A stretch of 64,000 nucleotides of DNA, from NCBI GenBank assembly GCA_032622095.1, contig CP136068.1:115121509-115185508 (forward strand). The letters are read 5' to 3'. Origin of the DNA: Siphonodentalium dalli (taxonomy: Eukaryota > Mollusca > Scaphopoda > Gadilida > Siphonodentaliidae). The translations under genes were made by a program, and so were the position numbers. Of this stretch, positions 1-10,995 are shown piece after piece (within the stretch, counting starts at the first letter, position 1; every line of letters begins with the position of its first letter). The notes below the pieces were generated by a model. That model was given only the letters and a program-made list of their open reading frames with translations. It searched no databases and had not been told where the DNA came from.

Positions 1-60
1 ATTTCATTCCAATAAATAGGACTCCTTCTGCGCTTGTATTATCTGTCATCTGCTCATTTG
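1..60. repeat. Dispersed repeat fragment
   Basis: CCAATAAATAGGACTCCTTC and the following TTATCTGTCATCTGCTCATTT match 5007-5052 with a few changes. Confidence 0.6.
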
Positions 61-1280
61 GCCATTATTCATTCCTGGAACTCAGAGATTGGTGCATCGG
101 AATAACTATCTCAAAGTTTCTAACAGTGTATGATGTTCCACCATTGTGAGTGATAATATGCTTTCAACTGAGTCAGTTTTATGACTTTCATGATACATTG
201 TATTCCCATTATATTTTTCCACTGGAAAATGGCCATAACGTCAACAGCCCATCACATGACGTCATCATGTCATTAGCAGCGAAGCTAATGGGGTCGTTGT
301 AACGTTTTATACATAGATGCACTCCGTGTGCATACCTGTATACAAATATGCACACCAGTTCCGTGTAACATCATTCTATATAAATGCACACGTGTTGATC
401 ATATTTGTAAGTTTGTGTTCTTCTTTTCATCTATCAAACAACCATGCAGTTATTTCGGCCCCTGTTTAATACTACGATGAATTTGTGACCAATATCAAAT
501 TTATCCTTGTACTTCAGCAGCAGTGAAGGGGTTAAAACATGATGTAAGATTGTAATATATGGTTATTACAGCAGTATGGTGTATGGCGTTGAAATGATAT
601 TACAATATAAATGTATCGCTAATATGATTATCACATTATATGCAATACAATTGTTATATTAAATTAATAACAGGAATTATAACTTTTATTAAATTTAATA
701 TTTTTATCTTTAATATTGCTTCTTTCATTATACACGCCCCTGTATATTATGGGTTCAACACACTATGTTATGGAGATTATGGTTTCCACATACTGTGGTT
801 TATGGTTTCTACATGAAGACTGGTAGAGGCCTTCAGTGTCTCAATTTGTGAGGTCCATCAGGTCAGGCACATCCACTATTATAGTAGTATTCCACGATTA
901 TAGTGGTATATGACCATGACATATTCATATTTCCTGTATTTGCGTTGGGAATAGAAGACGGCGCATACCAGTGCACAGCTAAATTTTACTCTTAACAATA
1001 TTTCAGCGAATGAACAGTCTTCTGACAAAATTTGTTGTGCAATCTTTTGTGCCAGCTTTGTTGTGCAATAATATTACTAATATATGCCTTTCTAAATGAC
1101 AATAACAGGATGAATCAATCACTCCTTCATAACAACATTTAAACTAATTGAATGTTAATTGAGTTGCTCATCGTGTGCCGTCTGATTGATCATTCTCCTA
1201 TATATGTATGATACGGAATTAGTGCGACATTGATTTTGAATAATTTGTGTGAAATATGATTTTGTGAATTTGATTTTTTT
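61..1280. other. AT-rich sequence without recognised features
   Basis: No coding frame above about 60 codons, no tandem array and no TIR pair seen. Several TGCACA/GTGTGCA words occur near 310-390. Confidence 0.5.
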
Positions 1281-1283
1281 TAC

Positions 1284-1500
1284 CCTGTGCCAATGCATTC
1301 TCTTATATATGCGAGTCGACCATAGGTCGCCTCGCATATATAAGAGAATGCATTGGCCTAACAATTTTTTTTAAATAAATGTTTCTTACCATTTTTAGGA
1401 CATAAAATAACAAACATCCATTACCCTGCAGGGAGCCCCACACATATATAGAAGAGTGTCGTCTGCTCATGTTTGTCTGGGGCTCTGTATGGGTGAAATT
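1284..1500. mobile_element. Hairpin-cassette MITE fragment (GGAGCCCC family)
   Basis: The perfect 69-bp cassette (1289-1357) starts after CCCTGT. It is followed by an AT-rich spacer and a second stem (GGAGCCCCACACATATATAG ... TGGGGCTC, 1430-1488). The same spacer recurs at 32085-32250. No outer TTAA ends are visible here. Confidence 0.75.
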
Positions 1501-1679
1501 ATAAAATTGTTAAAGAATACAAGAATTTTGGATTATCCCTCTTTTATTAAATTCACAAAATGGTAATGGTCATTTACCAATATACATGTAGTAGTGGAAT
1601 ATCGCTATAATATTGGAATTCAGGATGTGCCTGACCTGTCCATAGTATATAAGGCCGCTATATAGGTAAAAGTCAATTT

Positions 1680-2440
1680 GAGCTACATGTATTGCCATGG
1701 GTTGGCGTTTGTCCATGATCCGTCAACTATTTCCTTTAGTCCAATCGCCGCCAAACTTCATGTGGATCTTCAGATATGACATATAGATGGGAACCATAAA
1801 TGTTTTACGAATTTTTTTTTTAAATATGGCAGCCAGAAGCCATCTTGGATTTCAAATTTGAATCCGTACAGGCATGTTTACGATCACCTCTAGATGGGAG
1901 CTATCGAATTTAAGTGATTATCAATGAAAATATGGCCACCAAATCTTGGATTTTACTCTTTGCAAGACTATATCCTTTGGCAGGCCACATCCCTCATCCG
2001 ATCGTGACCAAACTTCATACGGATCTTCGGAATGACCTCTAGATGGGAGCCATACAAAATTTCCGAATTTAGTTGAAAAACATGGCCGCCAGTGGCCATC
2101 TTGAATTTGACTTTTTGTATGACTAAATCCTTCACCATACCCTACAGGCCACACTAAATACTTCATATGGACCTTTGGGTGACCATTGGCTGGGAGCCAT
2201 CAAATGTTTCCAAAACAAATCCATCTGACACCCTCCAGCTGACATTTATTGGAGAAATGTTTAGAAAATGTACAGGCTTGTTCAGGTTCACTTCTTGATG
2301 GGAGCTATGTAATTTGAACGATTTCAAACAAAAACATGGCTGCCGGCAGCCATTTTGGAATTTACTCTTTGCATCACTAAATAATTCGGCATGCCCTACT
2401 GCCAACATATTTCATTCAATTGATCCCAAACTTCATATTG
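1680..2440 (-). repeat. Satellite A array, minus orientation
   Basis: Four to five diverged units of about 160-190 bp containing GCCATCTTGGATTT, CTCTTTGCA..GACTAAATCC and ATGGGAGC. These are the reverse complement of the plus-strand units at 28770-30300. Short reading frames here are products of the repeat. Confidence 0.8.
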
Positions 2441-2880
2441 TTTTTCTCAATTTTGCCTCAGTTAAATAAAAGCTCATAAGATTTCTTTATGCGTCAGCTG
2501 ATATCAGCTGATATCCAACACTAATAATATATCTTTACCCTCCCTTCCAAGAATCGCTAGTTATTAACAAAGCATATAATATCTGGGTAAACATTTTTAC
2601 TGAAATAATACCATACACCAAAAAACCCACAGAACATATTCATATTTAAATAGCAAAATCAACATAAACAAGTACAAAGGATAATACATATTAAAATGAC
2701 TAGTTTCTCTGATAAATAAATCTTGTTATGTTTAAATCAGTTTTTTTAAATAAGAGTATTTAATAATGAGTATTATGAGCATTAATAAAATACACTTATT
2801 TCCTTATGTTTTTTTTCTAAAATGGCAAAATTATAATGTGGAAGACTAGTTTACAAGTATTAATATTAAAGCTGGACATC
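2441..2880. other. AT-rich sequence without recognised features
   Basis: Low-complexity AT stretches; no TIR, tandem array or coding frame found. Confidence 0.5.
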
Positions 2881-2894
2881 TTATTTGCCTTATT

Positions 2895-3058
2895 TACATA
2901 TATAAGAGAATGCACTGGCTTACAAGGTAAATATTGTTAGGCCAATGTATTCTCTCATATATGTGAGGCTCCCTATGGGAGACTCACATATATAAGAGAA
3001 TGCATTGGCACATGGTTATTGCAAAAAACTTCAGGAAGCTCCAGTCATGGAAGGGTTA
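2895..3058. mobile_element. TTAA-type MITE, subtype 2, left-truncated
   Basis: A half cassette (2898-2925) and a full cassette with the CTCCCTATGGGAG centre (2942-3009), ending CAGTCATGGAAGGG then TTAA at 3056-3059. The right end matches the left end of the 7959-8215 copy inverted. The left TIR is lost. Confidence 0.7.
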
Positions 3059-3104
3059 ATCAGTGCATTTAGTTGATAATACTTTACAGCTTTATGGTGT
3101 TTAA

Positions 3105-3559
3105 CCCTTTACCCAACAAAACGGCCAAAAACGCCCAACTAAAGCTTCAACAGCCTAAAATATCTTCGGTCTGTCTCTATAACACCATACAAATATGGAT
3201 ATCATTGGAACCGGTTCATTGACCATATTGTGATGGTTACAGTTATGCCCTGTGCCAATGCATTCTCTTATATATGCGAGTCGACCATAGGTCGCCTCGC
3301 ATATATAAGAGAATGCATTGGCCTAAACAAAATAATTTGTTAACACTTTTTACCATTTTTTCTTACATTCTTTAACATTTTTATAATTTTTTCTTACATT
3401 TTTTAACAATTTTTATAATATTTTTCTACATTCTTTGACAATTTTATCATTTTTAATATGTTAAGCCAATGCATTCTCTTATATATGCGAGGCGACCTAT
3501 GGTCGACTCGCATATATAAGAGAATGCATTGGCACAGGGCCGTTCTGTTGGGTAAAGGG
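3105..3559. mobile_element. TTAA-type (piggyBac-like) MITE with two hairpin cassettes
   Basis: Flanked by TTAA (3101-3104, 3560-3563). TIRs are CCCTTTACCCAACAAAACGG and its inverse CCGTTCTGTTGGGTAAAGGG. Inside are cassette 1 (about 3251-3321), an AT spacer with tandem CATTCTTTAAC-like words, and cassette 2 in reverse orientation (about 3473-3537). The spacer is longer than in the 390-bp copies because of an internal duplication. Confidence 0.88.
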
Positions 3560-3569
3560 TTAAAGGCAC

Positions 3570-4044
3570 GGGCGGCGTTCGTTTCAGAAATATTCATATT
3601 TGTTCAAATCGCCAACAGAAGGAATATTAAAATATATATAGTTTTGTTCGTTTGCCAAACATAATCAGCGCGTAAATAGTATATTGTCGTCAAGATGTAC
3701 GATGGTGCACGTAAACAAGAACCTGCTCGTGTTACAGAAGTGTTGCTTCTGTTTACATAACACAGTGCAATTCTATTGGTTAATCACACACAAATGATAT
3801 AAACGCTCTTTATTATTTCCATATCAGTATCAGTAACAAATAATTCTCTTCATGTTTACCATATCCGGATCTAAACAAAAGCCAGGTTCTCTAACGTTTT
3901 TTGCTTTTGTTTACATAACAAAGGAAAAACATTTGACAATAACATACTGTTTATGTCATATTTCTGATTGGTATAAGAACAAGGAATGTCTATATTTTAC
4001 TATTCTTTCTGTTTATGGTGGTTTTTTTGACGGAGCTGAATATT
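3570..4044. other. Unique sequence between two TTAA elements
   Basis: Two TTTGTTTACATAACA words (near 3744 and 3908) suggest a diverged local duplication. No gene recognised. Confidence 0.45.
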
Positions 4045-4048
4045 TTAA

Positions 4049-4412
4049 CCCTTTACACAACAAAACGGCCAAATAAAGCTTCAACAGCCTAAAATATCTT
4101 CGGTCTGTCTCAATAGAACCATACAAATATGGATATCGAACCGGCTCATTGACCACATTGTGATAGTTACAGTTATGCCCTGTGCCAATGCATTCTCTTA
4201 TATATGCGAGTCGACCATAGGTTGCCTCGCATATATAAGAGAATGCATTGGCCTAAAAAAAAAAAAAAATTAACACTTTTTACCATTTTTCTTACATTCT
4301 TTAACAATTTTATAATATTTAATGTGTTAAGCCAATGCATTCTCTTATATATGCGAGGCGACCTATGGTCGACTCGCTTAGATAAGAAAATGCATTGGCA
4401 CAGGGTAAAGGA
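4049..4412. mobile_element. TTAA-type MITE with two hairpin cassettes
   Basis: TTAA at 4045-4048 and 4413-4416. Left end CCCTTTACACAACAAAACGG; the right end is shortened to GGGTAAAGGA, with the GGCCGTTCTGTTG portion deleted. Two inverted cassettes (about 4181-4251 and 4331-4399), the second with a decayed arm. Confidence 0.82.
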
Positions 4413-4416
4413 TTAA

Positions 4417-4629
4417 CAGCATACCCACCGCCAACGCCACCCATATCTTTAAAAGCAAAGCAACATTCAAAATGGCTGAGGAGATCTAAAACGCGACCAG
4501 ACGCAAGGAAAAAAGGTAATAAACTAAGATCGACATATTCCATATTATTTTGACAGCTATGAGCAGATGCTATACTATTTTTCAAACAACCTGATACCTC
4601 ATTTATGTCCAAATTCATATTTGTTTGCT
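4417..4629. other. Unique sequence, no clear gene
   Basis: A minus-strand frame of about 80 codons (RIRRLTNLVRMLEQTNMNLD and onward) crosses this interval, but it runs into the foldback on one side and the TTAA element on the other. I do not accept it as a gene. Confidence 0.4.
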
Positions 4630-4729
4630 CTAACATTCTGACCAAATTTGTCAGTCGACGGATTCTCCAAGGTGTATGGACTGGTGTATACCACGCTCCT
4701 CCGACTGGCAACTTTGGTCAGAATGTTAG
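4630..4729. repeat. Foldback element, about 100 bp
   Basis: Arms CTAACATTCTGACCAAATTT and AACTTTGGTCAGAATGTTAG are near-perfect inverses, with further pairing inside (GTCAGTCG../..CGACTGGC). Confidence 0.8.
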
Positions 4730-4946
4730 GAAAACCGCTAAGTATTTCCGAACAAATAAGGTATCAACTTGTTTCAACAATAAATTAGCATATGCTCGTA
4801 ACAGTCAAACTGCTATGTTTTGTGTCAGTTCCTCATATATTATGTTTTTGTGCGTTTGCACATTTTGAATGCGTGGTACTCACCAACCTCGAAACCAAGT
4901 GATTCCCCGCCGTGATACTAAATACCCATTGACGAGTAGTTATCCA

Positions 4947-5060
4947 TCAGGAAATGTTCAGATAATAAATTCAACAAACGACCATTTGTTGAACTTATTT
5001 ATCTCCAATAAAGAGGACTCCTGCACTTTTATTATCTGTCGTCTGCTTATTTTTCCTACA
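4947..5060. repeat. Foldback plus dispersed fragment
   Basis: GGAAATGTTCAGATAATAAA..CAACAAACGACC..TTTGTTGAAC matches the foldback at 28429-28501. The following AGGACTCCTGCAC..TTATCTGTCGTCTGC matches bases 1-60. Confidence 0.6.
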
Positions 5061-5129
5061 GAACCCTCCAGATGAATAATAGACCATTCCTTTTATTAGT
5101 GAGTGGAAAAATCCATTCAGAATATAATG

Positions 5130-5700
5130 GGTTAATGGACCAACAAACTTGAAAAACAATCCTTGAGTTATCATCCGGAAACCAAAGAAAAAACAAGAAA
5201 AATTTAATTTTCTAAGTCGAAAAGCCCGTAACTCTGAGAAAAATCATCGGATCAAACTCAAATTCGAACTTGACCTCTATTTTGATTTCAATGACTCACA
5301 CAAAAACGGAATTTTCAATTGAACAGTCCAAACTTGAGTTATCATCCGGAAACCAAAGACAAAAGAAGAAAATTTAGTCCATAACTCTAGGAAAAATCGG
5401 ATCAAACTCAAATTCGAGCTCAACCTGTATCTTGATATGATTGATATGACTGAAAAACGGTATTTGCAATTAAAGTATCCAAACTTGAGATATCCGAAAA
5501 AGTGAGAAATTTTCTAAGTAAAAAAAAATTGAAAAAAGGGAAATAACTCCATAAAAAGAACATCGGATCAAACCCAGAATTGCAGAGCACCTGTGTTCTT
5601 GGTTGAGACACCTACATACCAAGTTTTAATCAAATCGGATGATCATTACTGGAGTTATAACTCCGGACAGACGGTACTACCTACGAAATGGTAGTCGTGG
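5130..5700. repeat. Satellite B array
   Basis: About three diverged units of 150-180 bp with CCAAACTTGAGTTATCATCC, AAGTCGAAAAGCCCGTAACT and AAATTCGA.CT.GACCT. It recurs at 30420-30800. Confidence 0.75.
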
Positions 5701-6410
5701 GGCTAAAATTTTGTGAGTCTGTAAAAAATGATTTGTGTGGCTTTTAGTCTAGTTGTGTGCTTTTGTAAACTGTCCGTTCTGTGTGGCTTTTTAAAATAGT
5801 TTTTGTTCTCGCAAATAGATAGTTGAATGAATGAATTACAGTGCATTTTGTGTGGTTTTTAAAATGAATTTGTGAGCCTTTTATCCAAATCTGGCTGTGT
5901 CTTGACTCTTTAGACTAGTGGACATAGAATTTTTTTTATTGTCCAAGTTATGTGGCTAGCCACACAAGTTAAAAAAGACACACAAGGGCTTCCTCTCCAC
6001 AAATAAAGCCACACAAAACCCTACTAAAAACACTTTGACTGAAATGGTGGAGGTGGGTTGTCCATTGTTTTGGACAATTTGATGGACAGCGGATGAACAA
6101 AAAATTTTGGGTGGCTTCTGGCAGGCGATTCAGAGCCTCAAAAACCCTTTTTTGAATTCTCAATTTTTTTTATTGTCCAAGTTATTTGGCTAGCCACACA
6201 AGTCAAAAAAGACACACAAGGGCTTCCTAAAGCCACACAAGTCAAAAAAGACACACAAGGGCTTCCTAAAGCCACACAAAACCCTCTCGTGAGAGCGGAC
6301 AGACACACGGACGGAGCTGATTACAATAGTCCCCCGAAAATAAATTTTTCAGGTGACAATGAAAAAGGGACCATTTCAAGGTCCATCTAAATTCTTTGTG
6401 GCTCAGAGAT
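5701..6410. repeat. Locally duplicated GCCACACAAG-rich region
   Basis: Segments with GTGTGGCTTTT, then ATTGTCCAAGTTATGTGGCT and CACACAAGGGCTTCCT, occur at 5938-6010 and again at 6170-6280. A 47-bp unit is tandem at 6196-6285. It ends in ACACACGGACGGAGCTGA, a tail style also seen at 30330-30840. Confidence 0.7.
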
Positions 6411-6418
6411 TGGATTAA

Positions 6419-6484
6419 CCCTTTCAGTGCCAAGTCCGATTTTTGTATCAACCCATATACCCTGTGCCAATGCATTCTCTTATT
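6419..6484. mobile_element. Left-end fragment of a TTAA-type MITE
   Basis: Begins CCCTTTCAGTGCCAAGTCCG after TTAA and breaks off inside the first arm of the cassette, at TCTCTTATT. It is the same family as 22795-23010 and shows what that copy's intact end should look like. Confidence 0.7.
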
Positions 6485-6489
6485 GTCCG

Positions 6490-6780
6490 AAACATGTTAT
6501 TTATCAACATGTTATTCGACGAAATTTGGCCTTATTACCAACAGAAAGCTTCTTGATTTTAGGGTTATCCATCTTCATCTGTAATTTGGTCCGAGACCGT
6601 CGGCTCATCGACTGTTTACTGGGCCACTAATAATTCTTGATGGTGAAAAATAATAGATATCAAAAATCGATATCTAATAACTCTGAGCTTTGACAGGTGG
6701 GTTCCTTGATTGAAGTTGATTCGAATCAAATATTTTTTATCCAATAATAAATAGTAATTGAGCGGCACTTATGCATCTAT
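6490..6780 (-). repeat. Dispersed repeat family D, minus orientation
   Basis: Matches 62207-62682 in reverse: TTATCAACATGTTATTCGAC, AGATATCAAAAATCGATATC, AACTCTGAGCTTTGAC and TTGATTCGAATCAAAT blocks. Confidence 0.72.
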
Positions 6781-7128
6781 ATTTACATACTAAGCGTTGT
6801 CATCACTAAATCCAGCATTCTGATTGGTCGGCGCCCACGTGGCTAGTTGCAGTTATTTCTCGGTGAATGCGCAACGGCTCATAACACCAAGCTCATAACA
6901 CCATCGATACGTTATTGGGTTTGGAAAGACGAACACGTAATGTTTTGGGCGCATTTGGACTCTCGCAGGATTGACTTAATACATCATCGGGTTTCATATG
7001 AAGAGAAATTGTTCCTATTAACTTTTGCCAAGGGTGCTATTGGCTATTTTGGGCTGTTTTTGTCACGATACACTTTTCGATTTAAATACATTTACAAAAG
7101 TGGCTTTTTCGCTAAATGTATATAAATA
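6781..7128. other. Sequence with no accepted gene
   Basis: A plus-strand open stretch at 6847-7125 lacks any recognisable motif, and no splice context supports it. Confidence 0.4.
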
Positions 7129-7287
7129 GAAGGATTAACTGTCATGTGGACTATTTTTATGGAGATGTAACCGTGAGGTAAGTGGTCATAACTTGTATGT
7201 AAAACCCTTCGGGTTTTACACAAGTTATGTCCACTTACCTCACGGTTACATCTCCATAAAAACAGTCCACATGACAGTTAATCCTTA
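7129..7287. repeat. Long foldback, nearly perfect palindrome
   Basis: Starts AAGGATTAACTGTCATGTGG and ends with its inverse; the centre is AAAACCCTTCGGGTTTT near 7205. Arms are about 75 bp with only a few mismatches. Confidence 0.88.
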
Positions 7288-7349
7288 TTTAACATAACAG
7301 TCTACAATGAAATAATGCAAATACAGCAAAATAAGGATGTCCCGAATAA

Positions 7350-7560
7350 ACGTAATATTTGAAAATTATAGAAATGAAGAGTTATAAAATATAGAAATGA
7401 CTAGTTATAAATTAAAATATTTTGGCTTTAAGATATCACTCTACAATTATATAATGCTGACTACAATTCATTACAATGTTTACAAGCTTCTGTAACAAAT
7501 TTTAACTATATAGTGATGGACACACAATAAATCATACAATAATAATCATACATTCAATGA
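7350..7560. repeat. Direct duplication, copy 1
   Basis: GAAAATTATAGAAATGAAGA ... TACAATTCATTACAATGTTT ... AATCATACAATAATAATCAT is repeated in order at 8435-8620. Confidence 0.7.
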
Positions 7561-7950
7561 ACGACACGATGTGTAAATGGGTTTGTCGATATGGCACAAG
7601 TTCAATCCTTCCGCGACAGCACATGTTTATTACACGCTTTGCGTCCTAGAATACATGTATTAAAAATACAGGATTAGAAGGTTTATTTAGGCTCATACAG
7701 GGCATGTTTGTCATGTGTGATGATTCTTTTATTTAAATAGTTCCAGTTTCATGGTTGAGGCGAACGTCATGTACGTCATTTTACGTCTATGCGCATGGAA
7801 CGTACGTTCCATACGGAACGTACATTCCATACGGATTTGTAAATATGGAACAGCAATAACACTGTACTTCCAGGAACAAGCGTGTAATAAAACAACAATC
7901 CTCACAACAAATCATTGCACTCTTCCTTCTGCATCTCAAATACAGTATTA
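7561..7950. other. Unique sequence with short inverted words
   Basis: Contains GGAACGTACGTTCCATACGG (near 7796), a short palindrome cluster. No gene. Confidence 0.45.
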
Positions 7951-7958
7951 CATATTAA

Positions 7959-8215
7959 CCCTTCCATGACTGTAGCTTCCTGAAATTTTGCAAATATCCT
8001 GTGCCAATGCATTCTCTTATATATGTGAGTCTCCCATAAAGAGCCTCGCATATATAAGAGAATGCACTGGCCTAACTATATTTACCTTGACATTGTAAGC
8101 CAGTGCATTCTCTTATATATATGCGAGGCTCCATATGAGAGACTGAAATATATAAGAGAATGCACTGGCACATGATCTTTAATGCTGCACCAGCACAGCT
8201 CCCATCATGAAAGGG
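7959..8215. mobile_element. TTAA-type MITE, subtype 2
   Basis: TTAA at 7955-7958 and 8216-8219. Ends CCCTTCCATGACTGTAGC and CATCATGAAAGGG. Two diverged cassettes (8003-8072, 8097-8170) with the TCTCCCATA centre. 257 bp. Confidence 0.82.
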
Positions 8216-8434
8216 TTAAAGTGCCATAAGGCATTGGTGATGGGTACAACTGAAAAATCATACACAGTTTGATAGGTGTGCTTTGTTAAACTTAATATCT
8301 GATTTTTGGAAGACGGAAACCTATGAATACTGATAATCAACTGACGAAGATAATAGATAAAATAGATTGTTTCTTCTGTCAAGACAAATGTAAAGTGGAA
8401 GACTATATATAGATATTAAACATAACACATTCAA

Positions 8435-8620
8435 GTGCGAAAATTATAGAAATAAAGAAATATAAATTAATGAAATAATGCCGACTACAATTCAATACAA
8501 TGTTTTATAAACTTAAGTAGTTTCTGTAACAAATTTTACCATAATTAGATTTCAAAGAAAATTGAACTAGATAGCGATGGACGCACATAAATCATACAAT
8601 AATAATAAAACAACAGCAAT
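8435..8620. repeat. Direct duplication, copy 2
   Basis: Diverged copy of 7350-7560; see that entry for the shared words. Confidence 0.68.
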
Positions 8621-8780
8621 ACTTTTAAGACATATAAATATGAAATTGACCAAGCACCTATAATGAACACCTCTTTAGTCGAGAATCTAAGATCCTGCAA
8701 CATAAAACATGAATACTTTCAAGACATGTAAATACAAAATTGAATAGAGCACCTAGAATGAATTACTGAGTCAAGGCAGA
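8621..8780. repeat. Short local tandem duplication
   Basis: ACTTTTAAGACATATAAATA..AAATTGACCAAGCACCTATAATGAA recurs once, diverged, at about 8714-8762. Confidence 0.6.
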
Positions 8781-8783
8781 CCT

Positions 8784-9392
8784 ACATTAATGCCCTAAGT
8801 AATCGACTCCTTAACCACAGCAGAATTATGGGTAACTTTTGAGGATTTAGTTGATAATATAGCTTGTTGCCATTCACCGGAAAGCTCTCAAGGAGAGCTT
8901 TCTGATGAATGGCAACAAGCCATATTTCGACTAAATCCTGAAAAGTTACCCATAATTCTGCTGTGGTTAACCCTTTACCCAACAAACCGGCCAAAACCGG
9001 CCAAATAAAGCTTCAACAGCCTAAAATATCTTCGGTCTGTCTCAATAGAACCATACAAATATGGATATCATTGGAACCGGCTCCTTGACCACATTGTGAT
9101 AGTTACAGTTATGCCCTGTGCCAATGCATTCTCTTATATATGCGAGTCGACCATAGGTCGCCTCGCATATATAAGAGAATGCATTGGCCTAAAAAAAATC
9201 TTTTTTTAACACTTTTTACCATTTTTTCTTACATTCTTTAACAATTTTAGAATTTTTAATGTGTTAAGCCAATGCATTCTCTTATATATGCGAGGCGACC
9301 TATGGTCGACTCGCATATATAAGAGAATGCATTGGCACAGGGCCGTTCTGTTGGGTAAAGGGTTAAGGAGTCGATTATTTAGGGCATTACTG
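8784..9392. mobile_element. TA-flanked mariner-type MITE interrupted by a TTAA element
   Basis: A long palindromic element with ends ATTAATGCCCTAAGTAATCG and GGGCATTACTG next to TA. Arms pair over about 90 bp (TTTCCGATGAATGGCAACAA-type sequence). The right arm is split at TTAA by the element at 8971-9362. Uninterrupted copies are at 10996 and 25765. Confidence 0.88.
8971..9362. mobile_element. TTAA-type (piggyBac-like) MITE, complete, with empty-site proof
   Basis: TTAA at 8967-8970 and 9363-9366. TIR CCCTTTACCCAACAAACCGG; two cassettes in inverse orientation (about 9119-9187 and 9269-9335). The host MITE shows GTGGTTAAGG uninterrupted at 11235-11245, so the inserted unit and its 4-bp TTAA duplication are directly demonstrated. 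TTAA duplication with CCC..GGG ends is the piggyBac signature. Confidence 0.92.
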
Positions 9393-9429
9393 TACTTATG
9401 GGTTATTCAATAATAAGTGAAGGAGGAGC

Positions 9430-10262
9430 ATGGTAATCAAGCCTGGATTTAATGTGTCTGACATTTGCAGAATGAGGTCTCCAGAGGGTGAATTTATTGA
9501 CGCTATCCCATACGGGGGCTAGCATCACCAAATTCACCCTCTAGGAATCTCACTGATTAGGTCTCAACTGCTATGGGAGACCTAGGATCATATTGAAGTT
9601 CGCCAGTTGAAGTTGGTGATGTTCACCCATTAGTCGATTATGCATGAGGCCCCCACCCCCCTTTTCGTACGCTGTATTCCATGCCCTGTTATGAGGTACG
9701 CCGTATTCCGGCCCCTCTGTTAGGAGGTATTCGGTATTCCAAAAATACCGGTATTCGTACGCCGACATTCGACACCTTCCAAAAAATGATCATAATAATA
9801 ATATAAATGCGATTTTTGTCACAATAAATTTACGGTTTGACATACAGATCGTCGATCATCGTCATTTTAGACGTGGACACTGCGGGATGACCGGCGTTCG
9901 TACAGCAATAGAAAATTTATCCGGAAAATTCCATATGGCTGTTAACTGGTATTCCGTATTCCACCCTCTGTGTTAAGTGGTATTCCGTATTCCAGGGGGG
10001 TGGGGGTGGGAGTCTCATGCATTGAACTTCTGATAATTATGGGATATAGAAATTGAACAAAAGGGGAAAAGTAACTGAAAACAATTTTAATTTGAGACTA
10101 TAGATACTTCCAAGAAGATGAGACCTAAGCAAAATGAGGTCCCCAGAGGGAGAATTTGGTGATGCTAGCCTTCCATGCGGGGTAGTCACTAAATTCACCC
10201 TATTGGGACCTCATTCCACAATATTGTCAGACACACAAAATCAAGACTTGATGGTAATCAGA
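9430..10262. mobile_element. TIR element containing a second TIR element
   Basis: Outer arms GTGTCTGACATTTGCAGAAT..GAGGTCTCCAGAGGGTGAAT (about 9455-9505) and the inverse at 10185-10240. A right-end copy recurs at 27290-27435. Confidence 0.75.
9641..10021. mobile_element. Nested TIR element with repeated GTATTCC words
   Basis: Ends TGCATGAGGCCCCCACCCCC and the inverse GGGGGTGGGAGTCTCATGCA. Inside, GTACGCCGTATTCC-type words repeat near both ends. The target duplication is ambiguous (TGCA). Confidence 0.72.
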
Positions 10263-10990
10263 TAAAATATTGATTCGACTGAGGTAGTGCTTTCATAAAC
10301 ACTTTTATTCAGATAACCATTATTGCAAATTTTAGCAAAAGGAGTTCTGAATGTTAGGAAGACATTTGAAGGAGAATTCAGGGGATGAACAAACTGAACC
10401 CTTTGGCAGGTAGAACAACATTTATGTTGTCGTACAGTTGGTGAGTGAAGCGATATTTATGTGTTAACAGTAGTTCTATGGTAATATCATGTTGCCATCT
10501 ACATGTATAAACATAAAAAATTCATTTCCTAAAAAGGAAACTTTACCAATGGATACTATTTAGTTTTAGTTTACACAATGTCGCTTTTGTCGCCATTGAA
10601 GAAACAATGCACAAAAATTATAAGAACACAATGTGAGCACACGTTTTAATGATGCCGTGTAAAAATTATTAAAAATCAAGATGGCCACGTCTACTTCAGA
10701 AATATTGCTACGGTTGATACAAAATAACCCAATATATATTTGTGTACGTGTATATGGTGTTCAACTGTTGGGTTTTGCACATTTCATGTCGTCATAGTCA
10801 TATTCTATTTCCCAGCCAGACTTGGAATCTTGTGTATTGAAAGACCAACAATGAACACTGAACATTGAACACGTGGTATAAATCTGATACGTGAGATTAT
10901 GAATGAGAATAACGGAGATAAAACGTTTATATGAGAATGTTTGATTGGTTAATAGTCCTACCTGTCGGCTGTCACGATATTATTGTACTG
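10263..10990. other. Unique AT-rich sequence
   Basis: No TIR pair, tandem array or coding signal recognised. Confidence 0.45.
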
Positions 10991-10995
10991 TGATA

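Noticed and set aside
4319-4711. 130-codon minus-strand frame
   Set aside because: It starts in a foldback and ends in a TTAA MITE; the unique middle lacks motifs and splice support.
6700-6740. tRNA-like GATTCGAATC motif
   Set aside because: It belongs to dispersed repeat family D (the same word at 54131) and no cloverleaf forms around it.
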